From positions 115,227 through 179,226 of the forward strand of contig NZ_FNNV01000017.1 in the NCBI RefSeq assembly GCF_900106745.1: a stretch of 64,000 bases of DNA, given 5' to 3'. Each line of letters starts with the position of its first letter. The stretch's first letter is position 1. Below the pieces are notes generated by a model. That model searched no databases, was not told the DNA's origin, and was given only the letters and a program-made list of their open reading frames with translations. The translations under genes and the position numbers were made by a program. Source of the DNA: Paenibacillus sp. CF384. GTDB taxonomy: Bacteria > Bacillota > Bacilli > Paenibacillales > Paenibacillaceae. Shown piece after piece: positions 42,266 through 50,864 of the stretch.

Positions 42266-42295
42266 AACACGTCCAGCCTTACGGCTGAACGTGTT
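42266..42295 (-). terminator. Hairpin between binding-protein and permease genes (partial terminator)
   Basis: AACACGTCCAGCC / GGCTGAACGTGTT arms with a four-base loop (one mismatch), followed on the minus strand by only TTTTAC. Hairpins here typically stabilise the binding-protein mRNA and reduce permease expression. Confidence 0.65.
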
Positions 42296-42339
42296 TATCA
42301 TACTGTGGATGATACTGCGTGTTTAGGAGCGCCTATTGC

Positions 42340-43758
42340 TTATTCTGCCGGTGGTGTTACCGTCGCTTTGTCTTTCTCGAAGCTGCTTTGCGCCGCTTTC
42401 AGATCATCCGGGTTGAATTTGATACCGGATACAACCTTCGTGAGCAGATCAAGCATGTTCGTTGTCGCGCTGGTCGGGATGTAGCTTGTAATGTTCGATG
42501 TGACAACCGTGCTGTTCGCAACCGCTTCTTGAACCGCATCCATTGCCGGATCGTCGTATTTCACAGTTACATCGGTGAAGGAAGTAAGGGCGCCGTCACC
42601 TTTCATGAACGGGCTGATGATATCCTGCGTCGTCATGAGGTTAATCAAGTCTTTGGATTCCTGCATCAGTTCAGTCTTCGCATTAATACCGAGCGCTTCG
42701 TTGCTTCCGAGGCCCATAGCTACTTTGCCTTCGTCATTCGCAAGCGGGAAGTAGCCGATATCGAATGGTTCAAAACCGCCTTTGGTGATGTTATCGACAT
42801 TCGCGCCAGGCATCCAAGGACCTTGAACAATCATGGCCGCTTCGCCGGAAGCGAACATTTGACCGGATTGCGGCCAGTCGATGCTGATCGCGTTTTTGTT
42901 GAAATAACCTTTGGATTTCATCGTTTCGAAGTTGGTGTACACCTTCTGAATGAGCGGATCTTCGTTCAGCTTCACTTCGCCATCGTAAATTTTCTTGCCA
43001 AGCGCAGGGTCGGCCAGCTGGTAGGAGCTCATCCAGTTCGTGAAGAAGAGCTGCGCCGTCCACTGATCCTTGAAGCCGAGCGTAATCGGCGTTTTGCCGG
43101 CGCCTTTGATTTTCTCGGCGGCGTCGAACAGCTCTTGCGTTGTTTTTGGAGGATTGATGCTAAGGTCGGAGAAAATCTTCTTGTTATACCAAACGCCGCC
43201 GCCAATCGATAGACCCATTGGTACGCCGAATGTTTTGCCATCTGCGTGGGTTTGGAAATCCTTCTGGCCGCCGTCGTTCAGACGCGGAACCCATGGCTCT
43301 GCGGAGAGGTCAAGCAAGTTGCCGGATTTTGCAAAATCCACCCCTTGGTAGAACACGACATCCGGTGCGGAGCCCGATGCGAATTGTGCTTTCAGCTTGT
43401 CGAAGTAAGTCGCGCCTAGCACGACATCCCATTGAATCTTCGCTTTTGGATATAGCTTCGCGTATCCCTCTTCAACGGATTTCTTGAAAGCGACCATATG
43501 CGGGCGATCGTCAAGGAACCAAGCGCCAACGCGAATCGTGAACTCCTTGTCATTCGTTGCCGGTGCAGCCGCTTCATTGGTAGCCGCTTCGTTCGTACTA
43601 GTATCATTCGTGGCAGCCGTATTCGTAGTGGTATCGGTAGTTGTGCTACTGTTGTTCTTCGCAGTATTGCCCTCGTTGTTGTTTGAATTTCCGCAAGCTG
43701 ACATGACCGTTGTCAGAAGCAGCACACCCGCCAGCGCTGATAGTCCTTTGAGCTTCAT
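42340..43758 (-). CDS. Carbohydrate ABC transporter substrate-binding lipoprotein
   Basis: A 472-residue extracellular solute-binding protein of the CUT1 class. Signal peptide with lipobox MSAC (Cys22), then a linker very rich in Asn/Thr/Ala (about 23-68), then the two-domain fold, with KIQWDVVLGATYFDKLKAQF, GSAPDVVFYQG, and AAMIVQGPWMPG in the hinge region. AGAGGGTG lies eight bases before the ATG at 43758; the longer reading is rejected. The kinase/regulator pair upstream on the same strand probably controls it, and a CRE-like site lies at 43856-43869. Confidence 0.94.
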   Translation of the reverse strand: MKLKGLSALAGVLLLTTVMSACGNSNNNEGNTAKNNSSTTTDTTTNTAATNDTSTNEAATNEAAAPATNDKEFTIRVGAWFLDDRPHMVAFKKSVEEGYAKLYPKAKIQWDVVLGATYFDKLKAQFASGSAPDVVFYQGVDFAKSGNLLDLSAEPWVPRLNDGGQKDFQTHADGKTFGVPMGLSIGGGVWYNKKIFSDLSINPPKTTQELFDAAEKIKGAGKTPITLGFKDQWTAQLFFTNWMSSYQLADPALGKKIYDGEVKLNEDPLIQKVYTNFETMKSKGYFNKNAISIDWPQSGQMFASGEAAMIVQGPWMPGANVDNITKGGFEPFDIGYFPLANDEGKVAMGLGSNEALGINAKTELMQESKDLINLMTTQDIISPFMKGDGALTSFTDVTVKYDDPAMDAVQEAVANSTVVTSNITSYIPTSATTNMLDLLTKVVSGIKFNPDDLKAAQSSFEKDKATVTPPAE

Positions 43759-43855
43759 TGCTACAACACCCTCTTTTCGTCTGTTATGATGATTGGTTTG
43801 CATGTACGATCCAAAGATCGAACATGCAGCATTCATCTCTTATCTCACAAGTTAA

Positions 43856-43869
43856 GTGTAGCGCTTACA
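43856..43869. promoter_or_regulatory. CRE-like half-perfect site upstream of the sugar-binding protein gene
   Basis: GTGTAGCGCTTACA: the right half CGCTTACA matches the CRE consensus fully, the left half poorly (one base is missing from an otherwise ideal palindrome). Located 98 bp upstream of the ATG. Confidence 0.4.
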
Positions 43870-43921
43870 TGACGCCCAGAGGATAGCTGCATTTTACCGT
43901 TTCTATGCTGGATTTGCTTTC

Positions 43922-45490
43922 TTATTCTTCCACGAGACCTTGTCCGCCCCTGACATGCGCGCGATAAGCACTCGGTGAGAGACCGACCTTCTTCTTGAAC
44001 ATGAAGCTAAAATGAGCCGTATCCTTAAAACCTACCGCATAGGCAACCTCATAGGTTTTGAGATCCTCGCGCAGCAGCTTCGTCTTGGCCGCCTCGATCC
44101 GGTAATCCCACAGCATATCGGTAAAATTATGGCCGGTCTCCTTCTTGATCAGCCTGCTCAAGTATGAATAATTGACATTCAGCTTATTGGCCACGGCCTG
44201 CAGCGTCAGGTCCTCCGCGAACCGTTCGCGAATAATCTGCTTCACGTCCGAGATCACCTTTAGCGGCGAATCCTGCAGCTCCTGCTGCATGAAGACTTGA
44301 TAGGCAATGAGCTGACGCTCCAGCTCTTTCATAATGTCAGTCAGCAGCACGGCTTTAATCAGCTTCTCGCGGATGTCGACGGACATGCCGTGCGAAGGAC
44401 GAATGCCGAGATCAGCCAGCGCTGCTTCTGCTTTCTCTATTAAATGCAGCGCATAATGCTGCATATCCTTCTTGCTTGCGCCGACTGAGAGCATGCTGCG
44501 GTAAGAATCCTTCAAGAGTGTGCGGATCCCCTCGGGATCGTTGCTGCGCAGTGCATCCGCAATCCGACTAAGCGATGCATCGGTTTCCTTCTCCTTCTCC
44601 GTCAGGAACGATTCCATCGCGTCGTAAGCAATAACGGAGTTTTTGCCGAGCAGCATGCGGTACTCCATGCATTTCTTCACTTGGCGCAGCGCCTCGGGGA
44701 GACGGCAAAAAGTGACGAAGGTCTGGCTGATGCCAACCGACAATGACATAGCGCGAGATCCGCTGGCCGATGCGATCTCCTTGGCGAAGGCCATTAACGG
44801 CTCGCGGCCGGCGCTTAGGCCGGATTGCTGGCTTAGCGGCACGAACAAATAAATTCCGCTCGCAGATGAAGCGGTCCAACCCTGCAAGCCGATGCCTCCG
44901 GCGGCTGTCTCGATTTGCCCGCGCAGATGTGCCGCCGCAAACGGGAAATGTTCGTTATCCGAGTCGCGCGGCGTATCAAGCTCGGCATACAGCAGAATGA
45001 ATTCGCCATCCTGCAAGCCGCTTAATTGCAGCCACTGCTGCTTATATGCCGCTGATTGCTGCTCGTCTGCCAGCAGCTCGAAGAACTGATCATGCTCACG
45101 CCAGCCCGCCAGCATTGGCTCATGCTCACGCAGCGATTCGACCGTGCGGATCAGCTCCTCCGGCAGGAAGGGTTTCGTCATGAAATCCGATACGCCCAGC
45201 TTCACCGCTTGCCTCGCATAGTTGAACTCATGATAGGCGGTGAGAAAAATAATCGGCATATCGGCATACCGCCTGCGTACATGCTCCGCAAACGTGATAC
45301 CATCCATAACCGGCATCCGAATATCCGTAATAATGACATCCGGAAGAGTGGTGCACGTGCTCAGCATGCCGAGCGCTTCTTCCCCATTAGCCGCCGTCCA
45401 AGCCACCTCGCAGCCAATCGAGGCCCAGCCTTCCATCCCCGCCAGAAATTCGCGAATCTCACGTTCATCATCCACTATCATAATTCGCAT
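43922..45490 (-). CDS. YesN-like response regulator with AraC-type DNA-binding domain
   Basis: A 522-residue response regulator. The receiver domain (1-120) has the acidic pocket VDDE (Asp7-8), phospho-acceptor Asp56 in IITDIRMPVMDG, and Lys near 106 in FMTKPF. A long middle region (about 130-410) is the usual YesN linker, and the C-terminal AraC domain (about 415-515) has LQAVANKLNVNYSYLSRLIKKETG, shown in part as NVNYSYLSRLIKKETG, and VAYAVGFKDTAHFSFMFKK. It starts four bases after the sensor kinase gene and is presumably phosphorylated by it to activate the adjacent importer. Confidence 0.95.
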   Translation of the reverse strand: MRIMIVDDEREIREFLAGMEGWASIGCEVAWTAANGEEALGMLSTCTTLPDVIITDIRMPVMDGITFAEHVRRRYADMPIIFLTAYHEFNYARQAVKLGVSDFMTKPFLPEELIRTVESLREHEPMLAGWREHDQFFELLADEQQSAAYKQQWLQLSGLQDGEFILLYAELDTPRDSDNEHFPFAAAHLRGQIETAAGGIGLQGWTASSASGIYLFVPLSQQSGLSAGREPLMAFAKEIASASGSRAMSLSVGISQTFVTFCRLPEALRQVKKCMEYRMLLGKNSVIAYDAMESFLTEKEKETDASLSRIADALRSNDPEGIRTLLKDSYRSMLSVGASKKDMQHYALHLIEKAEAALADLGIRPSHGMSVDIREKLIKAVLLTDIMKELERQLIAYQVFMQQELQDSPLKVISDVKQIIRERFAEDLTLQAVANKLNVNYSYLSRLIKKETGHNFTDMLWDYRIEAAKTKLLREDLKTYEVAYAVGFKDTAHFSFMFKKKVGLSPSAYRAHVRGGQGLVEE

Positions 45491-45494
45491 GTGC

Positions 45495-47225
45495 TTAGCC
45501 CTCCTCGTTATCCTGCAAAATCTGTATGGGCATTAGCACCCTCGCCATTGTTGTTCCTTCAAGGTGAAGCAAGGTAATTCCGTAGGTGTTTCCGTAATGA
45601 AGCCGCAGTCTGGCATTCACATTATCTAAGCCGGTCCCAAGTCCCTTCGGATGCTTCAGCAAGGAATCGCTGCTGCCCGCGGCTGTCTCCAGCAATACTC
45701 CGCTGCCAAGCGAGCTGTTCTCAATCTCGATAACCAGCTCATATTGCTCTTCCTTCACGGTGATGGAGATCGAGCCTCCCTCGGGCAGCCGGTCGATGCC
45801 GTGAACGACGGCATTCTCTACCAATGGCTGGAGAAGAAGTTTAGGGACGGCGATTTTGCGATACATATCAGGCAGGTCGATCGTGTAGGATAGGCGTTCC
45901 CCATAGCGGTAACGGTGGATTTCGAGATATTTGCGCACAAACTCCATCTCGGTACCGAGCTCGACGAACTGATTGCCGGGCGTAATCGAGAATCGGAAAA
46001 TACCGGATAAATGCTGCACCATCTGCGGAATATGCTTTGCCTTCTCCGGGGAGTAGGACATGATGCTGATGTATTCCATCGTGTTGTAGAGGAAATGAGG
46101 ATTGATGTACATGCGAATGGCCTTCAGCTCGGCTTCGCGAACCAGCAGCTCGTTCTTATAGTTGGTCTCAATTAGATGGCTAGTCCGCTGCACCAGGCTG
46201 TTAAAGCCGTTACAGAGCATCGCGATTTCGTCCGTCGTGGTGATGCCGCTGATGAGCTGATATTCCTCCCGCTCCGCTGCGCGCATTAACCGCGTTAAAC
46301 GTTGGATGGGGATCGTAATTCTACGCAGGATGACGTAGGTCACAATCGTAATTGCGAACCATGCGGCAACGGTTACGCCTATGGAGAACAGCGCCTGCTT
46401 CTGCACAAGCCCGCCGGTTCCGGGGTTCGCGAGCAGGACATATTGAAATTCGGAGTAACGCGATTTCTGTTGAATGACCAGCTCGCTCTGCAGCTTGCGG
46501 CTGTCGAGCAGATGTCCGATTTGATTTTGCTCGGAGGCTGTCATGATCTGATTATCTGCATTCGTAATATAAAAGGTTCCGGGGTCGTAATCCACGAACA
46601 ACGAACGCACCTTGGCGGCATCAAGCGTAATGATCAGACGGCCGATCTCGGAATCGGCGGAGGGGCGCTGGCCTTCATCGAAGATTTTGACCACGCAGGC
46701 CATACGTTTATCGTCGTTAAAGAATGCCCATTCCGGCATACGGTCGAATTCAAACGGCATCTCCCAGAATGCTTGTGCATAGAGCAGCCGCTTCTTGGCA
46801 TCGGTGCTGTACAGCACCTTATTACTGATGCCAAGCACATACAAGTCGCCGACAAAATCGCCGATCTTAAGCTTCGCTGTAGCCAGCTCCGACTGCAGCA
46901 GCTCCGAGACGGATGCGTTTAAGCTCGCGTTGACTTGGCCTTTCTTGACATTGCGGAACATGGCTTGGAGGAGTACATTTTCGCTGATGGGCAGCAGTTG
47001 GCTCTTAACGGCATAAAGCACTTCGTCGAACTTCTCGGCGGAGCCGGACAGTCCTTGCTGCGCTTCTTCGGTGGCTTTCTTCTCGATGAGATGACTGGAG
47101 CGAATGTAGAAGGTGGAACTGACGATAATTAGCGGAATTAAGGTAAGCAGCGAATAGATGATGAGCATCTTGTAAAACAACCTGGAGCGAATGGGATCTA
47201 GCAGATGCGAGGTCAGCCATTTCAT
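45495..47225 (-). CDS. YesM-like sensor histidine kinase
   Basis: A 576-residue membrane kinase. TM1 is about 20-38 and TM2 about 281-300, enclosing an extracellular sensor of the dCache type; a HAMP domain follows (301-352); then the His_kinase block with phospho-acceptor His377 in INPHFLYNTMEYIS, and an HATPase domain with LLQPLVENAVVHG and KGLGTGLDNVNARL. It is the first gene of the two-component pair, with the regulator gene four bases downstream. Sensors of this type detect extracellular oligosaccharide directly or through the binding protein. Confidence 0.95.
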   Translation of the reverse strand: MKWLTSHLLDPIRSRLFYKMLIIYSLLTLIPLIIVSSTFYIRSSHLIEKKATEEAQQGLSGSAEKFDEVLYAVKSQLLPISENVLLQAMFRNVKKGQVNASLNASVSELLQSELATAKLKIGDFVGDLYVLGISNKVLYSTDAKKRLLYAQAFWEMPFEFDRMPEWAFFNDDKRMACVVKIFDEGQRPSADSEIGRLIITLDAAKVRSLFVDYDPGTFYITNADNQIMTASEQNQIGHLLDSRKLQSELVIQQKSRYSEFQYVLLANPGTGGLVQKQALFSIGVTVAAWFAITIVTYVILRRITIPIQRLTRLMRAAEREEYQLISGITTTDEIAMLCNGFNSLVQRTSHLIETNYKNELLVREAELKAIRMYINPHFLYNTMEYISIMSYSPEKAKHIPQMVQHLSGIFRFSITPGNQFVELGTEMEFVRKYLEIHRYRYGERLSYTIDLPDMYRKIAVPKLLLQPLVENAVVHGIDRLPEGGSISITVKEEQYELVIEIENSSLGSGVLLETAAGSSDSLLKHPKGLGTGLDNVNARLRLHYGNTYGITLLHLEGTTMARVLMPIQILQDNEEG

Positions 47226-47404
47226 AGAGGAGTCTCCTATTCGGTTAGTAAGCTGCTACTGGGGTTTGCCTCTATTATGCTATAAACGATAGGATATTCA
47301 AGAGGTAAGGTGTCTATCCGGTATAGAATGTTGCTTTACAGGCAGCATCTCTGGATAATCTGGGAGAATCTATAAGGAAATGCTGAGGAGGAAGCCGATT
47401 TAAA

Positions 47405-47610
47405 TTGATTGGCGAGTTGTACTAACTACACGACAAACCGAAGCTTTTAAGGGGAAACAGTAGTTAACGTGTATAACATGCATTTGAAATACGAATCACC
47501 AACTATATTCATTAGAAAGAAACGTATGAATTGTACGATGTACACGTCATACGTCATTTTAGACTAGAAATTAGCGAATGTGTTGTACTCCTTACACGTC
47601 ATCTGCGAGC
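47405..47610. repeat. Degenerate repeats with TTGTAC-N-TACACG cores
   Basis: TTGTACTAACTACACGACA (47417), TTGTACGATGTACACGTCA (47531) and TTGTACTCCTTACACGTCA (47583), the last two 52 bp apart, with a partial relative near 47466. No gene is seen in 47226-47876. Confidence 0.6.
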
Positions 47611-47659
47611 CGCGCGACAGGTGATCCCTCGCACATTGCGAAGCGGTTAATTGAGGGGG

Positions 47660-47870
47660 AGTTTGGAAGCTGAGAGTACGAGTTTCGTACTCTCAGCTTG
47701 ATTTTCAATTGAATTAGGTACTGAGAGTTCAAATTGGTGATTCTCAGCAGATGAAGTGGTTGATTTGGAGGTGGTTTGGAGGTTGAGAGTGCGGTTTATG
47801 TACGCTCAGTTTCACTTTCGATTGAATCAGCTGCTGAGAGTCCGGAATGGTGACTCTCAGCTTCACAATT
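47660..47870. repeat. 113-bp hairpin array (copy 3, two units)
   Basis: CTGAGAG-type hairpins at 47670, 47721, 47783 and 47834: steps of 51, 62 and 51 bp, as in the other two copies. Example: GCTGAGAGTACGA followed by TCGTACTCTCAGC. Confidence 0.9.
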
Positions 47871-47876
47871 AACTCA

Positions 47877-48473
47877 TTAGATGACAGCACGTAATCTCGC
47901 TTCCACCTGCTCCACCCATGCACCATCTCGATCCGCCAAGAGTGTTTCCCACTCCAGCTCTCGTGCTGCCCTCAAGTTCCGCTCCGCATCGTCAACGAAC
48001 AAGATATTGGCCGCCGCTTGCTGCATGCGAGACCTCACCATCCGATAAATAGAGAGATCCGGCTTGCAGCATCCCGCTTCACTCGATATGGTCACGCTCG
48101 CTATATGGCTGCGAATGGGTTCAAGCAGCGGGGCAATCCACTCATGCCGATGGTTACTCAGTAGATGAATATCTGCGAATTCACTCCACGCCGGAATACG
48201 ATGGAAGGCAGGAAGCTGCTTCAGATGTTTGGCCATGCCTGCTCGTGCGAGATGTACATCGAGCCCCGCATCCTGCTGACCCAGCCACTCCCAGAATGCG
48301 CCTTCCTCGATCCGCCCAGTCCATAAGTCTTCACGAATGTCTCGTTTGAATGCGGTTCGCAGTGTGTCGAAGGAAACCGTTGCACGATCCGCCGCCACCT
48401 CTTCCCAGAATTCCGGCGTGAAATTCGTCAGCAGCACGCCTCCGACATCAAGCACTAATTGAGGTCTGCTCAT
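47877..48473 (-). CDS. HAD-superfamily hydrolase (YihX-like)
   Basis: A 198-residue HAD phosphatase-like protein. Motif I is LVLDVGGVLL, where DxG replaces the classical DxD as in the YihX group; motif II is in DIHLLSNHRHEW; motif III/IV are KPDLSIYRMV and ILFVDDAERN. The first aspartate (Asp9) remains the nucleophile. Likely a cytoplasmic sugar-phosphate or nucleotide phosphatase. Its ATG overlaps the stop of the RidA gene by four bases (ATGA), so the two are translationally coupled. Confidence 0.88.
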   Translation of the reverse strand: MSRPQLVLDVGGVLLTNFTPEFWEEVAADRATVSFDTLRTAFKRDIREDLWTGRIEEGAFWEWLGQQDAGLDVHLARAGMAKHLKQLPAFHRIPAWSEFADIHLLSNHRHEWIAPLLEPIRSHIASVTISSEAGCCKPDLSIYRMVRSRMQQAAANILFVDDAERNLRAARELEWETLLADRDGAWVEQVEARLRAVI

Positions 48474-48937
48474 GAAGTGGCCTCAACTTCAAAAATCGAA
48501 TCCACAACTATAGGCAGGTTATTCCTCAGCGATACTGCCCCCAGCACCGACCTTGCGTGGTTCCCTTTACTCTCGCCGAACACTTCAAGCAGCAGATCAG
48601 AGTAGCCATTGAGCACTTTGTGATGCTCTTCGAAATCGGGTCCCGCATTTACGAAGCCTTGGATTTTCACGACCCGCTTCACGCGATCGAGCGAGCCCAA
48701 CGTATCTTTCAACACGGCCAACACTTCAAGACCCGCCAGTCTGGCGAAGCGATAACCTTCCTCCGTCGTATAATCAATGCCCAGCTTCCCCTTCGGGTTG
48801 CCGGTCGGCCCTTTGCCCGATACAAACAGGAGCCCGTTCACGATCACACAATTTGCATATTTGGCGGCTGGCTCGCTCGCGCTTGGCAGCTCAATATTTA
48901 AGGCCCTTAACCGCTCTTCCGTGGATTGTTCGGACAT
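48470..48937 (-). CDS. RidA (YjgF/YER057c) family protein
   Basis: A 155-residue RidA-fold protein, probably trimeric, longer than the usual 125-130 residues through an N-terminal extension. It has VIVNGLLFVSGKGP near the N-terminus and ARSVLGAVSLRNNLPIVVDS with the arginine that binds the imine/enamine substrate. RidA proteins deaminate reactive 2-aminoacrylate; the sequence looks like the YjgF-like rather than the strict RidA subgroup. AGGAGG precedes the ATG. Overlaps the HAD gene by four bases. Confidence 0.9.
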   Translation of the reverse strand: MSEQSTEERLRALNIELPSASEPAAKYANCVIVNGLLFVSGKGPTGNPKGKLGIDYTTEEGYRFARLAGLEVLAVLKDTLGSLDRVKRVVKIQGFVNAGPDFEEHHKVLNGYSDLLLEVFGESKGNHARSVLGAVSLRNNLPIVVDSIFEVEATS

Positions 48938-48951
48938 ACTGACGCCTCCTC

Positions 48952-49194
48952 TTATTTTCTTGTGGGAAATCCGAATGCCAGCAGTACAAAGCCGATGAAT
49001 AAGAAGAACCAGACGAAGAAATTGCCGAAAAACAAGCCGACGCCACCAAGATTATTCGCATACAAATCCATATTTGCGCTGTTAGAGGTCGCCACTGCGT
49101 ATGCAATCATCTTCACGCAGCGTTCAATGGTATAGATAGCGGCACCTGTGATCATAAAGATCGCGCCGAGCTTCATGTAAGTTTTATTTTCCAT
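48952..49194 (-). CDS. Small membrane protein of unknown function
   Basis: An 80-residue protein with two hydrophobic helices (about 8-30 and 53-73) and an Asn/Gly-rich loop between. The ATG has AAGGAAGGTG upstream, which supports it as a real gene. It ends 14 bp before the RidA gene on the same strand. I do not recognise it. Confidence 0.65.
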   Translation of the reverse strand: MENKTYMKLGAIFMITGAAIYTIERCVKMIAYAVATSNSANMDLYANNLGGVGLFFGNFFVWFFLFIGFVLLAFGFPTRK

Positions 49195-49232
49195 TATGCA
49201 CCTTCCTTAAACAGGGTTGATAGTGTTCGTGC

Positions 49233-49856
49233 TTAGATGTGATCCAGAATAAGCTTAGCAAGCTCATCCCAGTTCTTCTTATCTGTGTTTAATTCCATCG
49301 TAGGCACTTTAGAGCGTTGCGCATGAATGCGGCACTTTTCCTGCGTTTCCAACAGCTCTTGGCAAGCTTGTCTGACTTCAACTTCGGACTTATTAATCCA
49401 TTCCGACGGAACTCGGCTCTTGATCCGTTCTTCCGTCACCTCCGGCGAAATCGTAAGCAGCACGCATGTCGCGCCAAGTGCTGCCAAATCCTCTTCAAGT
49501 CTAGTAATCTCACTGGCATCCGCCTCTGCAAAAGCAACCCGATGATTCAAGTGGAACCGCTCCAGCACATAAAATAACCCTCTCGACCTCCGAGCATGAG
49601 GCCCCAGATAAACCGCCCAATCGTTTAACTGTTTTACCATGTCGACTCTGCTTCGTAACAGCTTCAGATGATCCTCTCGAGACAGCTTCTCGTACGATCC
49701 TTGGACGTAGTTCAGCACCTGCGAATAATGCTCGCCGAGGACGATGACGCTATTTTCTGCCGTTTCATCCTGCGCCTGAAGCTTCTTGATCGCTCGCAGC
49801 AGTGAGGTTTTGCCAGCGTTAGAGTAACCCTCTAGAATAATACCTCTTATGTTCAA
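49233..49856 (-). CDS. P-loop NTPase, thymidylate kinase-like
   Basis: A 207-residue protein. Walker A is GYSNAGKTS (near residues 10-18), followed by a helical domain with a mobile lid and TCVLLTISPEVTEERI as the Walker B-type strand region; overall it resembles nucleoside/nucleotide kinase-like proteins. The start is TTG at 49856, inside the stop region of the methyltransferase gene (TTGA overlap), with GGAGG ten bases upstream; upstream in-frame codons are not preceded by a site. The coupling to the methyltransferase suggests a common task, for example modification of a small molecule or peptide. Phosphoryl acceptor unknown. Confidence 0.75.
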   Translation of the reverse strand: MNIRGIILEGYSNAGKTSLLRAIKKLQAQDETAENSVIVLGEHYSQVLNYVQGSYEKLSREDHLKLLRSRVDMVKQLNDWAVYLGPHARRSRGLFYVLERFHLNHRVAFAEADASEITRLEEDLAALGATCVLLTISPEVTEERIKSRVPSEWINKSEVEVRQACQELLETQEKCRIHAQRSKVPTMELNTDKKNWDELAKLILDHI

Positions 49857-50584
49857 AGTTGGTTGTCCTCCGAATGTGAGATTCGTTGCTGCGCGGCAAA
49901 AGTAAGCCAATTGCCCCTAAACTCAATTGCTCGGCCATTCTTCTTCTCGGCGATGCACTGGGGGATAACCCTCACGATGCGAATATCCCAATCCCGGTAA
50001 AGTTCTTTCAAGAGATGGATCGTTTCATCCGTCTTTAGAGGCAGCTCGATTACACCGGGGCGTTGCTCATCCAGCTCCATATCGTATTCCACGACTTCCG
50101 TGTTAATCAGGATACAGTTGATTCCCTGCTCTCTGGTTCCGCGGATCATCCGCTTCACAACAGCTTGAAAGGCAGCGAGATTCGAAACATGCTCCAGGCA
50201 AGAACAAGCGACAATGTAGTCGTAAGCATGCTGCGCGATCTCATAATGCTCGACATCCGCCACCACAGGCTGGATAACACTTTGTACTTCATATTGATTG
50301 GCATACTGCTCCAGCTTCTGAGTGGCAATGGGGAGCAAATCGACGCATACGACCGAACCCCCTGCTGGCTTAACGACCTGCGCAATCGGAATGCTGTTCC
50401 GCCCCACGCCGCAGCCCAGATCAAGTACATGAATTGGCTCACCTTGGGTGAAATCCTGCAGTAAATTCATGACTGTTTTAACCGGCTTGGCCAGCCAAGT
50501 TCCGGGTGTAAACAGCTCCGTCTCCCGATAAAACACTTCGTGGTATTCCGTTTCCTGCTTCCTAGCCTCACCGAAATGGTTCAC
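49853..50584 (-). CDS. Class I SAM-dependent methyltransferase
   Basis: A 243-residue methyltransferase. Motif I HVLDLGCGVGRNS (about residues 52-64) binds SAM, the acidic motif II residue is in VVCVDLLP, and motif IV is near DYIVACSCLEHV. Substrate is not readable. The start appears to be GTG at 50584, with AGCAGGTG close upstream. It overlaps the downstream NTPase gene by four bases, so the pair is a small operon. Confidence 0.85.
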   Translation of the reverse strand: MNHFGEARKQETEYHEVFYRETELFTPGTWLAKPVKTVMNLLQDFTQGEPIHVLDLGCGVGRNSIPIAQVVKPAGGSVVCVDLLPIATQKLEQYANQYEVQSVIQPVVADVEHYEIAQHAYDYIVACSCLEHVSNLAAFQAVVKRMIRGTREQGINCILINTEVVEYDMELDEQRPGVIELPLKTDETIHLLKELYRDWDIRIVRVIPQCIAEKKNGRAIEFRGNWLTFAAQQRISHSEDNQL

Positions 50585-50649
50585 GTAGCACCTGCTTTCT
50601 CCTGTTACCTATTTCGCAAACCGGCAGCATTTTCCTTTTTTACACTAAA

Positions 50650-50785
50650 AACTAACCAGTACCTCTCTTCCACCAACTTGCGCCAAATCGTGCTCATGTG
50701 CGGTAACCAGTACCTCTCTTCCGCCAACTTTCACCGAATCGTGCTCATGTGCGGTACCAATACCTCTCTTCCACCAACTTGTTAC
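50650..50785. repeat. 51-bp tandem array, three units (ACCAGTACCTCTCTTCC family)
   Basis: ACCAGTACCTCTCTTCC recurs at 50655, 50706 and (as ACCAATACC) 50756: steps 51 and 50. The motif TGCTCATGTGCGG between copies resembles the GCTCCCATGTAG of the 12203 array. No gene is seen in 50585-50864. Confidence 0.85.
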
Positions 50786-50864
50786 TAAACCCCATAGCTC
50801 AATCCAAAAAGGCAAGCCGCATATGGCCTGCCTTTTAAGAAGTAAAGCGAATTTCCAGTCCTGT

